A stretch of 6,412 bases of DNA. It comes from Deltaproteobacteria bacterium (GTDB lineage Bacteria > Myxococcota > B64-G9). Below the pieces are notes generated by a model. It saw only the letters and a program-made list of their open reading frames with translations, was not told where the DNA came from and made no database searches. Location: positions 1 to 6,412 of the forward strand of contig QMME01000239.1 in assembly GCA_003647095.1 (NCBI GenBank), read 5' to 3'. The first letter of the stretch is position 1; every line of letters begins with the position of its first letter. Of the stretch, positions 1 to 6,412 are shown one piece after another. The position numbers and the translations under genes are program-made.

Positions 1-735
1 CAGCAGCGTATCCTCGTCCGGCAGGGGTTGGTGTGTCTGCGGGTCGAGCCTGACGCTGTCGGGAGCGTAAATGACCTGCACCGCCTGTGACTGGCCGGTG
101 GCCACCCGCATGTCGGTCATGATCCACAGAAACGGCGAGTCGGCGGCGCCCGAGGCCAGCGACAGATCCTCTTCGCCGACCAGCAGGTCGGACTGGCCGC
201 TGTTGCCGATGGTGAGGGTCAGGGCCGATGACGAGTTCAACCCCACCCCGCCGAAATCCAGCATGGCCGGTGCCACCTCGATATCGGGCACCGCGCACGA
301 GGCCCGCAGGGGCACGCTGACGGTACCCTCGTCCTCGTCGTTGCACTCCAGCACCAGCTCTCCCTGGTAATCGCCCAGTTGCCCGGCGGAAAACAGCAGT
401 ACCAGATCGGCCGAGGACGGCTCCAGGCCGCCGGGAGGAGCCAGGCCCAGGGGGAAATCTCCTGCCTGCAGCGGCTGCCCGGCCCAGCTGTCCAAGGAGA
501 AAACGGCATCACCGTCGATGGTGATGCCGTCGATTTGCAGGGAAGCCGTACCCAGGTTGCTGACCGTTACCACCTGGCGGTCCTGCTCGCCAACGTTGAG
601 GGTCTTGAAAAAGACTTCCGCGGGAGCGACGGAGATCTCCGCTTTCCCCTGGTTCAGGCGACTGTCCTCGCAGGCCGTCGCCGCACCCAGCAACAACAAC
701 AGGGGAAGTGTAAAGTCCAGATGTCTTGCGTTCAT
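1..735 (-). CDS. Choice-of-anchor D / ASH-domain lipoprotein (3' end missing)
   Basis: This is an open minus-strand frame of 245 codons that leaves the window with no stop, so the C-terminus is missing. The N-terminus has Arg4, a hydrophobic run (LPLLLLLG) and ATAC ending at Cys22, which fits a relaxed lipobox, so a lipid-anchored exported protein is likely. The rest looks like two beta-sandwich modules of the ASH/choice-of-anchor D type. One covers about residues 33-145 (motifs ISVAPAEVFF, VTVSNLGTASLQI). The second starts near 148 (DIEVAPAMLDFGGVG, LTLTIGNSGQSDLLV) and may continue outside the window. These modules are structural or binding domains common in secreted myxobacterial proteins; no enzyme motif is visible. 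I chose ATG 735 because GAGAGG lies 7 nt before it. ATG 741, in frame, has AAGG 9 nt upstream and is almost as good. The gene diverges from the small gene at 934. Its ligand is unknown. Confidence 0.8.
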   Translation of the reverse strand, partial: MNARHLDFTLPLLLLLGAATACEDSRLNQGKAEISVAPAEVFFKTLNVGEQDRQVVTVSNLGTASLQIDGITIDGDAVFSLDSWAGQPLQAGDFPLGLAPPGGLEPSSADLVLLFSAGQLGDYQGELVLECNDEDEGTVSVPLRASCAVPDIEVAPAMLDFGGVGLNSSSALTLTIGNSGQSDLLVGEEDLSLASGAADSPFLWIMTDMRVATGQSQAVQVIYAPDSVRLDPQTHQPLPDEDTLL

Positions 736-742
736 GCCCATG

Positions 743-748
743 CCTCTC
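743..748 (-). promoter_or_regulatory. Ribosome binding site GAGAGG for the ASH-domain lipoprotein
   Basis: GAGAGG reads on the minus strand with 7 nt to ATG 735. It is only 1 nt from the alternative in-frame ATG at 741, so it favours 735. A second weaker site, AAGG at 754-751, would suit ATG 741. Confidence 0.5.
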
Positions 749-794
749 TGCCTTCTTACATAAACTACCAGAAGTGACCCCGGGCGGCAACGAT

Positions 795-812
795 GCAACG
801 ACATGTCGATGC
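795..812. promoter_or_regulatory. Imperfect palindrome in the divergent intergenic region, possible operator
   Basis: The 18-mer gcaacgacatgtcgatgc pairs 8 of 9 positions with its reverse complement, around a perfect 10-bp core CGACATGTCG at 799-808. It ends 11 nt before the -35-like element of the plus-strand gene and lies 60 nt upstream of the minus-strand lipoprotein start. A dimeric regulator could read it from either side. The regulator is unknown. The adjacent ribbon-helix-helix-like protein is a candidate by position only. Confidence 0.4.
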
Positions 813-823
813 CAATCTCACCT

Positions 824-853
824 TTGACAACGAGTATTCTCCTGTCGTATATA
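824..853 (+). promoter_or_regulatory. Sigma70-like promoter for the ribbon-helix-helix-like gene
   Basis: A perfect TTGACA at 824-829 is followed, after 18 nt, by TATATA at 848-853. A perfect TATAAT lies at 852-857, but its 22-nt distance from TTGACA is too long for a standard pair. The patch is clearly more AT-rich than its GC-rich surroundings. Initiation near 860-865 would give a leader of about 70 nt before GTG 934. Confidence 0.55.
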
Positions 854-919
854 TAATGACAAAGACGTACATGGCATCGGCTGAACGGATGCTGGCGTTT
901 TCACGAATTCAACCGACGC

Positions 920-925
920 AAGGAG
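920..925 (+). promoter_or_regulatory. Strong ribosome binding site AAGGAG that fixes the GTG start at 934
   Basis: AAGGAG sits 8 nt before GTG 934. The in-frame upstream starts at 793, 856, 871 and 889 have no comparable site. Those at 793 and 856 lie upstream of, or at, the promoter's -10 region. Confidence 0.75.
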
Positions 926-933
926 CGTGGACC

Positions 934-1149
934 GTGCAGGCAAACAGCAAGAAGGCGGACGACAGGCAACCGGACAAGCGCAAGCAGAGTCTCTACTTCC
1001 CCGAGGAGATGCTTTCGGAGATAAAACGCGAGGCGTTGAGGCAGGATCGCTCGCTGTCCTGGATCGTACAGCAGGCCTGGCGCATCGCCCGCGACGAGAT
1101 CAAGAAGTTCCCCTCGATCAACCTGGACACCGACGTCGTGGAAGACTGA
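934..1149 (+). CDS. Small ribbon-helix-helix-like protein (TIGR04563-like)
   Basis: This encodes a 71-residue protein. A basic, disordered N-terminus (residues 1-17, rich in K, D, R and Q) leads into a predicted beta strand (KQSLYFP, 17-23). Two predicted helices follow: EEMLSEIKREALRQD (24-38) and a second from RSLSWIVQQAWR through RDEIKK (39-58). The tail is acidic, ending DVVED. Strand-helix-helix at this size is the ribbon-helix-helix layout used by MetJ/Arc/CopG-type DNA-binding dimers. The motif pattern SLYFPEEML, DRSLSWIVQ and ARDEIK matches my memory of a small myxobacterial family catalogued as TIGR04563, whose function I do not know. GTG 934 was chosen for its AAGGAG site, and the upstream in-frame extension back to 793 runs through the promoter. 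No toxin partner is adjacent, so it does not look like an antitoxin pair. The gene has its own promoter and converges on the 5'-nucleotidase-domain gene, 27 nt apart. Confidence 0.8.
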   Translation: MQANSKKADDRQPDKRKQSLYFPEEMLSEIKREALRQDRSLSWIVQQAWRIARDEIKKFPSINLDTDVVED

Positions 1150-1176
1150 CTTACCCGCCACCCCGGAACAATCGTC

Positions 1177-2055
1177 CTAGTCACCACAGGTAACACCACA
1201 CTGCTGGTAAACCAGTCTTCCCTCCACCGCCGGGTAGTCGCCGGGGTGTGATTGCCCCAGCCACACCCTCACTACCTCGGTGAGGGGAACGTGGGTGTCG
1301 TGCAGGCTGATACCCGGCTGGTGGAAGGCCACGAAGCCGTCGTTGGGAACGCCGAGATCACCGGTGCCCACCATGAACTCCAGCACCGCCACGTGGTAGA
1401 CGCCCGCCGGTTCCAGGGGCAGCGATCCAGCCAGCGTCACGGCAACGATGCGCGAGCCATGATCGACGATGGTGCGCCTCTCGCTGTCGAGCGTCTGGGG
1501 GGAGCGGCTGCAATCGACGTCGATCCTGATTCCCCCCTCGCCGGCTACCTGCAGAAAGTGCCCCTCCTGTCTAGCTTCCCCCGGCAAGTTCAGGTTGCTC
1601 ACCCCCCATTCCAGCACGTCCTTGAGCTGGGCGCCGGTCATGCTGGCAACCACGATGGTGTTCTGGAAAGGCAGCAGTTGAAAGACGTCCTGATCGGTGA
1701 CCGGGCCGCGGGGAATCGAGCGGCGGCTCTCCTCGCCGGCTGCGCCGCAGGAGACGGCGTCGCGGATGGCCCCGGCGTTGATCAGCGCCACCCGGGGGAT
1801 GATGCTCTCGCCGTTCTGGTCCTGCAGGCCGTAGTCGTAGCCGAGCATGGCGTCGGTGATGAAATTGCCCACGGGGGCCTCGCACTGGCGCACGAACTGT
1901 TCACGAATGTCCAGCTCCACGTTGATGCGCCCCCACACCTCCGGATCGCCCACCGGGCAGGAGTCGTTGTACACCGCGCAGCCGGGCCCCCAGCACAGCA
2001 GCAACAGCAGCAGCCTGGGGTTCACCTGCCCGACCTGGAAACGACGTTTGTTCAC
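1177..2055 (-). CDS. Secreted 5'-nucleotidase C-terminal-domain protein lacking the catalytic domain, probable lipoprotein
   Basis: The product is 292 residues long. A basic start (NKRR) and a six-Leu core (15-20) form a secretion signal. Cys26 (GPGC) could be lipidated, but the lipobox is atypical. Residues about 42-284 match the 5'-nucleotidase/UshA C-terminal domain: EAPVGNFITDAM (59-70), ALINAGAIRD (90-99), PVTDQDVFQLLPFQN (118-132), FLQVAG (167-172), VLEFMVGTGDLG (224-235) and a terminal YPAVEGRL (274-281). In the family this domain binds the nucleoside part of the substrate. The Asn and Arg of NAGAIR, Phe227 and Asp233 appear kept by comparison with CD73. One stacking aromatic seems replaced by Ile134. 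The N-terminal metallophosphatase half, normally over 300 residues with the metal ligands, is absent, so hydrolysis is not expected. GTG 2055 overlaps the receptor stop (GTGA) and has GAGGTGG 5 nt upstream; GTG 2064 is a weaker alternative. A ligand-binding partner of the receptor is my inference. Confidence 0.85.
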   Translation of the reverse strand: MNKRRFQVGQVNPRLLLLLLCWGPGCAVYNDSCPVGDPEVWGRINVELDIREQFVRQCEAPVGNFITDAMLGYDYGLQDQNGESIIPRVALINAGAIRDAVSCGAAGEESRRSIPRGPVTDQDVFQLLPFQNTIVVASMTGAQLKDVLEWGVSNLNLPGEARQEGHFLQVAGEGGIRIDVDCSRSPQTLDSERRTIVDHGSRIVAVTLAGSLPLEPAGVYHVAVLEFMVGTGDLGVPNDGFVAFHQPGISLHDTHVPLTEVVRVWLGQSHPGDYPAVEGRLVYQQCGVTCGD

Positions 2056-4598
2056 GGCATCCACCTCGCGCCTACCAGGAAGGTAAATGGTTGCACCGGA
2101 ATCAGGCCCGGCAGGCGGTCGGGCCGTGGTGCCGGATCGCGCATGTCCTGGCCCAGCAGGTTGTCGGCGTAGGCAAAGAAGCCCAGGTGACCGAACAGCA
2201 GCGGTTGGGTGAACAGTCCCACCCGCAACAGGCTGTAGGCGGGAATGCGGAAGGCATGCAACATCTCCAGGGGGCGGCGTACGTTGTTGCGCCGCTCCGC
2301 TCCCAGTCGCACGTCCAGGTACAGGTTCAGCCAGTCGGCCAGTTCCACGTCCAGGCCCAGGTTGAAACGGAGCTGCGGAGAATCGGTGAGATAACTGCTA
2401 CGGGCCTGGCCGGAGGCATGTACCGAGGCACGGAACCAGGAGCCGTTCATCCACAGGTGGCTGCGCCGCCCGAACCGGAAGTCGGCCTCCAACTCGCAAC
2501 CCATGATATCCAGGGCCTCGTCGTTCTGGTAGCTGGGTGCGCTGCCGCCCGGATCGAGGCCGATGATGTTGGAACGCAGCCAGGTCAGGAAGAACGCCGC
2601 CGCCAGCCGGGCCCGCAGGCGCCCCTGCCCCAGGCGGCTCTGCAGGCCCAGCGACCAGTGATGGTTGCGGACCGGCTCCAGCCGGGGATTGCCGGCCGTG
2701 CCGCGTACGGGGTCGAAGGCGGCATCCTCGTACAGTTCCTGCAGCGTCGGGGCCCGGTAGGACATGGAATAGGAAGTACGCACCCCGAACCAGTCGACGG
2801 GGTTGTAGACCAGGGCCACCTGTGGCCCCAGGGCCAGCCCGTAGTCACTGGCCCAGTCCAGGCGAAAGGCAGCCAGGAAATCGAGGCCCTGGAGACCGGC
2901 GTCGCGCCAGGTGTCGCGCAGGGAGGTGGAGACCAGCAGGCGATCCCGGCCCGCCCCGGGGCCGTCACGGCTGCCACACTCCAGCAGGTAACCCTGGATG
3001 AGCAGGCCCTGCTGGGGACAGGGGGTGGTGCCGGTGCTGCGCTGCAGGGTCATTTCCTCCAGCAGGGTGTAGCCGACGTCCACGCCGAACAGCAAGCTGT
3101 TGCCGGGTAACGGCCGCCACTCGCTGCCCAGCCTTCCCAGCACCTGGTAGATGGCGGTGGCCAGCGACTCGCGCAGGCCGTCGTCCAGGCGCACCGGCCC
3201 GTCGGGACCCTCGGCCTGGTACTTGGTATCGTTGTCGCCGGAGATGACCTGGAAGGCCTCGTCACTCCAGCGCCCGTCGAAGAAGATCCGCGCCAGCAGA
3301 TCCAGCTGCTCGAGCACCGCCAGCCGGTATCCCGCCTGCACCTGGACCAGGTGCAGACCCAGCCGCGACCCGTTGTCGAGGGAATCGTACTTGCCCACCA
3401 GCGCCCCGCGGCGCTGCCAGAAATAGCGCGCCAGCCAGTCCAGCTCACCCCCGCCCAGCCGGCCCACCCGTCCCCGGGTCTGGGCGTGCAACTGCAGCCG
3501 GCCGTCATCCACCGGGCCGGGGGTGTTGGACACATCGTGGCCGGGATCGTCGTCCCCCACGCCGGTGAGCACGTCGCTGTCCACCTGGCGATCCTGCCCC
3601 GCGGTGTAGAAGAACTGCAGTTGGCCACCCACCGCGAAGTTCTCGCCCTCCAGCCCCCCTCCGGTCGCGGCCAGGACATCGTTGAAACGACCCCAGGCGA
3701 CACTGCCGCCGGGCTGCGCCTGGCGGCGGGTGCGTACGTCGATCACTCCCTGCAGCGCCCCGGCACCGTGCAGGCCGGCGGCGGGCTCGCGCAGCACTTC
3801 CACCCGTTCGATGGCTGCGGCGGGGAATTCCAGCAGCAGCCGGCCGTCGTAGGGATTGCTCAGGGGTTGGCCATCGAGCAGCAGCAACACCTCGGGACCG
3901 GCCGGTACCCCGCGCAGCGCCAGCCGGTACCCCCCGGAGACGGTACGCGACACCGTCAACCCCGCCAGCCGGTCCAGCACCTCGGCCAGGGTACGCCAGC
4001 CGCCGGCGACAATCTGCTCCCGGGTCACCACCGTCTCCACCAGCGGGGAGCGGGAAAGAGGACCGGCGGCTCCCGCCGCCAGGCAGTCGGGATCCGCCGC
4101 TGCCGGCTCCCGGTCGGCGTCAGCGGGCTTTTCCTTCCCGGCCGCCGGCGGGGGAGCCGGCTTCACCTGGGGGGGTAGCTTCACCCCCTGGCGACGGGCG
4201 GCCTGCTCCAGCGACACCACCTTGATGAACTGCGGCTTCTTTTCGGAAGCGAACACCACGTGCTTGTTGCCCTCGAAATCGACGGCGTAGCAGTAGTACT
4301 CCACCCCCGGCGGCTTGACGAACTTGGCGGGTATGGTGCCCCGGTAACGATCGCCGCTTACCAGCGACAGCTCCCTGACCTCGTACTCGCTGCCTCCCTG
4401 GCGCCGGAACAGCAGGGCGGCGATGCTCACTTGATCGGCACCGATGATGTTGCCGGCAATCTCGATGGCCTTGCCCTCCACCACCTGGGCCGGCGGGGTG
4501 TGCAGGAAGGTGACGTTGAACATCTGGGCCCGGAGGGAAGGTCCCCCAGCCGCTACCAGCAGCGCCACCAACACGATCTTCACGGGTAGTCTTTTCAT
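2052..4598 (-). CDS. TonB-dependent outer-membrane receptor with N-terminal Ig-like domain
   Basis: The product is 848 residues long and complete. A signal peptide (1-24, cleavage near SLRA-Q) precedes an Ig/fibronectin-like beta domain at about 28-127 (VEGKAIEIAGNI, YRGTIPAKFVKPPGVEYY, AVDFEGNKH). A Pro/Ala-rich linker follows (about 141-180). The plug is at about 183-292 (VVTREQIVAGGWRTLAEVLD, RLALRGVPAGPEVLLLLDGQ, ERVEVLREPAAGLHGAGALQ). The 22-strand-type barrel, about 556 residues, carries YRAPTLQELYE (614-624), NPRLEPVRN (637-645) and ADNLLGQDMRD (811-821), and ends in FLVGARWMP. Such receptors import scarce ligands using TonB-ExbBD energy; no substrate can be read from the sequence. No clear TonB box or STN domain is visible before the plug. 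Cys527 and Cys541 may form a disulfide in a surface loop. ATG 4598 is preferred because it begins a classic MKR signal peptide. A TTG at 4613 in frame has no ribosome site. Even at 4598, AAGG is only 2 nt away. Confidence 0.9.
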   Translation of the reverse strand: MKRLPVKIVLVALLVAAGGPSLRAQMFNVTFLHTPPAQVVEGKAIEIAGNIIGADQVSIAALLFRRQGGSEYEVRELSLVSGDRYRGTIPAKFVKPPGVEYYCYAVDFEGNKHVVFASEKKPQFIKVVSLEQAARRQGVKLPPQVKPAPPPAAGKEKPADADREPAAADPDCLAAGAAGPLSRSPLVETVVTREQIVAGGWRTLAEVLDRLAGLTVSRTVSGGYRLALRGVPAGPEVLLLLDGQPLSNPYDGRLLLEFPAAAIERVEVLREPAAGLHGAGALQGVIDVRTRRQAQPGGSVAWGRFNDVLAATGGGLEGENFAVGGQLQFFYTAGQDRQVDSDVLTGVGDDDPGHDVSNTPGPVDDGRLQLHAQTRGRVGRLGGGELDWLARYFWQRRGALVGKYDSLDNGSRLGLHLVQVQAGYRLAVLEQLDLLARIFFDGRWSDEAFQVISGDNDTKYQAEGPDGPVRLDDGLRESLATAIYQVLGRLGSEWRPLPGNSLLFGVDVGYTLLEEMTLQRSTGTTPCPQQGLLIQGYLLECGSRDGPGAGRDRLLVSTSLRDTWRDAGLQGLDFLAAFRLDWASDYGLALGPQVALVYNPVDWFGVRTSYSMSYRAPTLQELYEDAAFDPVRGTAGNPRLEPVRNHHWSLGLQSRLGQGRLRARLAAAFFLTWLRSNIIGLDPGGSAPSYQNDEALDIMGCELEADFRFGRRSHLWMNGSWFRASVHASGQARSSYLTDSPQLRFNLGLDVELADWLNLYLDVRLGAERRNNVRRPLEMLHAFRIPAYSLLRVGLFTQPLLFGHLGFFAYADNLLGQDMRDPAPRPDRLPGLIPVQPFTFLVGARWMP
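2061..2067 (-). promoter_or_regulatory. Ribosome binding site GAGGTGG inside the receptor's last codons
   Basis: GAGGTGG on the minus strand is 5 nt from GTG 2055 and lies within the end of the receptor coding sequence. With the GTGA stop-start overlap, this implies translational coupling of the two genes. It also argues against GTG 2064, which falls inside the site itself. Confidence 0.65.
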
Positions 4599-4612
4599 GG
4601 CCTTGCCGGCCA
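4598..4612. repeat. Inverted repeat (5-bp stem, 5-nt loop) at the receptor start codon
   Basis: On the plus strand tggcc-ttgcc-ggcca is a perfect inverted repeat. On the receptor transcript it would form a short GC-rich hairpin whose last paired base is the A of the ATG. The only purine-rich ribosome-binding candidate (AAGG) lies partly in its loop. With a 5-bp stem it could be chance in GC-rich DNA. Confidence 0.35.
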
Positions 4613-4663
4613 ATGTTGTGCGCCCGGAGGGGTGTTGTCAAGAAACGCCGCCAGATCAGCAGC

Positions 4664-6331
<1,668 letters not shown>

Positions 6332-6334
6332 TCT

Positions 6335-6340
6335 TCCTCC
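6335..6340 (-). promoter_or_regulatory. Ribosome binding site GGAGGA of the hybrid kinase
   Basis: GGAGGA on the minus strand lies 3 nt before ATG 6331. The spacing is short, but it is the best match to the anti-Shine-Dalgarno sequence near this gene and it decides the start. Confidence 0.6.
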
Positions 6341-6374
6341 ACGGCCGTCGGTCGACCCGCTTTTGTTTAATCGC

Positions 6375-6403
6375 TTTTTATCCCCATCAACTGGAAAACA
6401 CAA
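6375..6403 (-). promoter_or_regulatory. Weak promoter candidate for the hybrid kinase
   Basis: On the minus strand TTGTGT (6403-6398) and TAAAAA (6380-6375) are 17 nt apart within a small AT-rich patch at the window edge. Initiation near 6368 would give a leader of about 37 nt. The matches to consensus are only 3 of 6 and 4 of 6, so this is tentative. Confidence 0.25.
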
Positions 6404-6412
6404 CCCCGGACC

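Noticed and set aside
237..790. Short minus-strand and plus-strand open frames (for example 237-512 and 509-790 minus, 379-777 plus) over the lipoprotein gene
   Set aside because: The continuous 245-codon minus frame, with signal peptide, lipobox and two ASH-like modules, explains the region. The others are out-of-frame shadows rich in Arg, Pro and Ser.
793..933. N-terminal extension of the ribbon-helix-helix-like gene back to ATG 793
   Set aside because: The extension covers the palindrome and promoter hexamers, has no ribosome site, and lies upstream of a very good AAGGAG-GTG start at 934.
1150..1176. Bidirectional terminator between the convergent genes
   Set aside because: The 27 nt contain no inverted repeat or T-run that I can support.
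1995..2018. CAG/CAA trinucleotide repeat (agcagcaacagcagcag)
   Set aside because: On the coding strand these are Leu codons of the signal peptide's hydrophobic core, an ordinary compositional effect.
1177..2055. Interpretation as a truncated pseudogene of a full-length 5'-nucleotidase
   Set aside because: The gene has its own signal peptide, ribosome site and coupled start, an intact frame, and no remnants of the catalytic half in the adjacent intact receptor gene.
1252..3110. Long plus-strand open frames opposite the nucleotidase-domain and receptor genes (306 and 339 codons)
   Set aside because: They are antisense shadows in GC-rich DNA. Their translations are low-complexity (Q, G, H, A rich) with no domain motifs, while the minus-strand frames show clear families, signal peptides and motif order.
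4140..4195. G-rich tracts on the plus strand, possible G-quadruplex
   Set aside because: They are the complement of Pro codons in the receptor's Pro-rich linker. The run spacing is irregular, and I see no evidence of a separate role.
4613..4641. Promoter for the receptor with a perfect TTGACA (4641-4636, minus) and CAACAT 17 nt on
   Set aside because: The -10 matches only 3 of 6, and the implied start would leave about 8 nt before the ATG, too short to hold a ribosome site. Kept only as a possibility.
6332..6403. Upstream TTG start of the hybrid kinase at 6403
   Set aside because: It has no ribosome site and would add a non-conserved Gly/Lys-rich leader. ATG 6331 has GGAGGA just upstream.

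Overview
The window is GC-rich DNA from a Gram-negative bacterium with an outer membrane. It most resembles a myxobacterium (Myxococcota, the former Deltaproteobacteria). Three things suggest this: a lipoprotein built of 'choice-of-anchor D' (ASH-type) beta domains, a 71-residue ribbon-helix-helix-like protein of a kind I remember mainly from myxobacteria, and an Ig-like N-terminal module on a TonB-dependent receptor. The taxonomic call is inference from style and recall, not from a marker gene.

Layout, from high to low coordinates. Three minus-strand genes run in one direction. First is a soluble PAS-histidine kinase-receiver hybrid kinase (6331 to 4664). After a 65-nt gap comes a complete TonB-dependent outer-membrane receptor (4598 to 2052). 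It overlaps by 4 nt (GTGA) a short secreted protein, probably a lipoprotein, that consists only of the C-terminal, nucleotide-binding domain of the 5'-nucleotidase/UshA family (2055 to 1177). A small plus-strand gene (934 to 1149) converges on it, leaving 27 nt between the two stop codons. Upstream of the small gene is a 198-nt divergent intergenic region with a 10-bp palindromic core and a sigma70-like promoter. On its other side, a lipoprotein with ASH-type domains begins at 735 and runs off the left edge of the window. Coding density is high, and no stretch over 300 bases lacks a gene. I saw no tRNA, rRNA, CRISPR array or mobile element.

How the genes may work together. The most interesting unit is the receptor plus its coupled nucleotidase-C-domain protein. 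By position it looks like an outer-membrane transporter with a dedicated accessory protein, analogous in layout only to SusC/SusD-type pairs. The accessory has the family's substrate-binding signatures but no catalytic metallophosphatase domain, so capture of a nucleotide-like ligand is a reasonable hypothesis. The hybrid kinase upstream may share the transcript, but nothing in its sequence ties it to uptake. The small ribbon-helix-helix-like protein and the ASH lipoprotein are separate transcription units that may share regulation through the divergent region.
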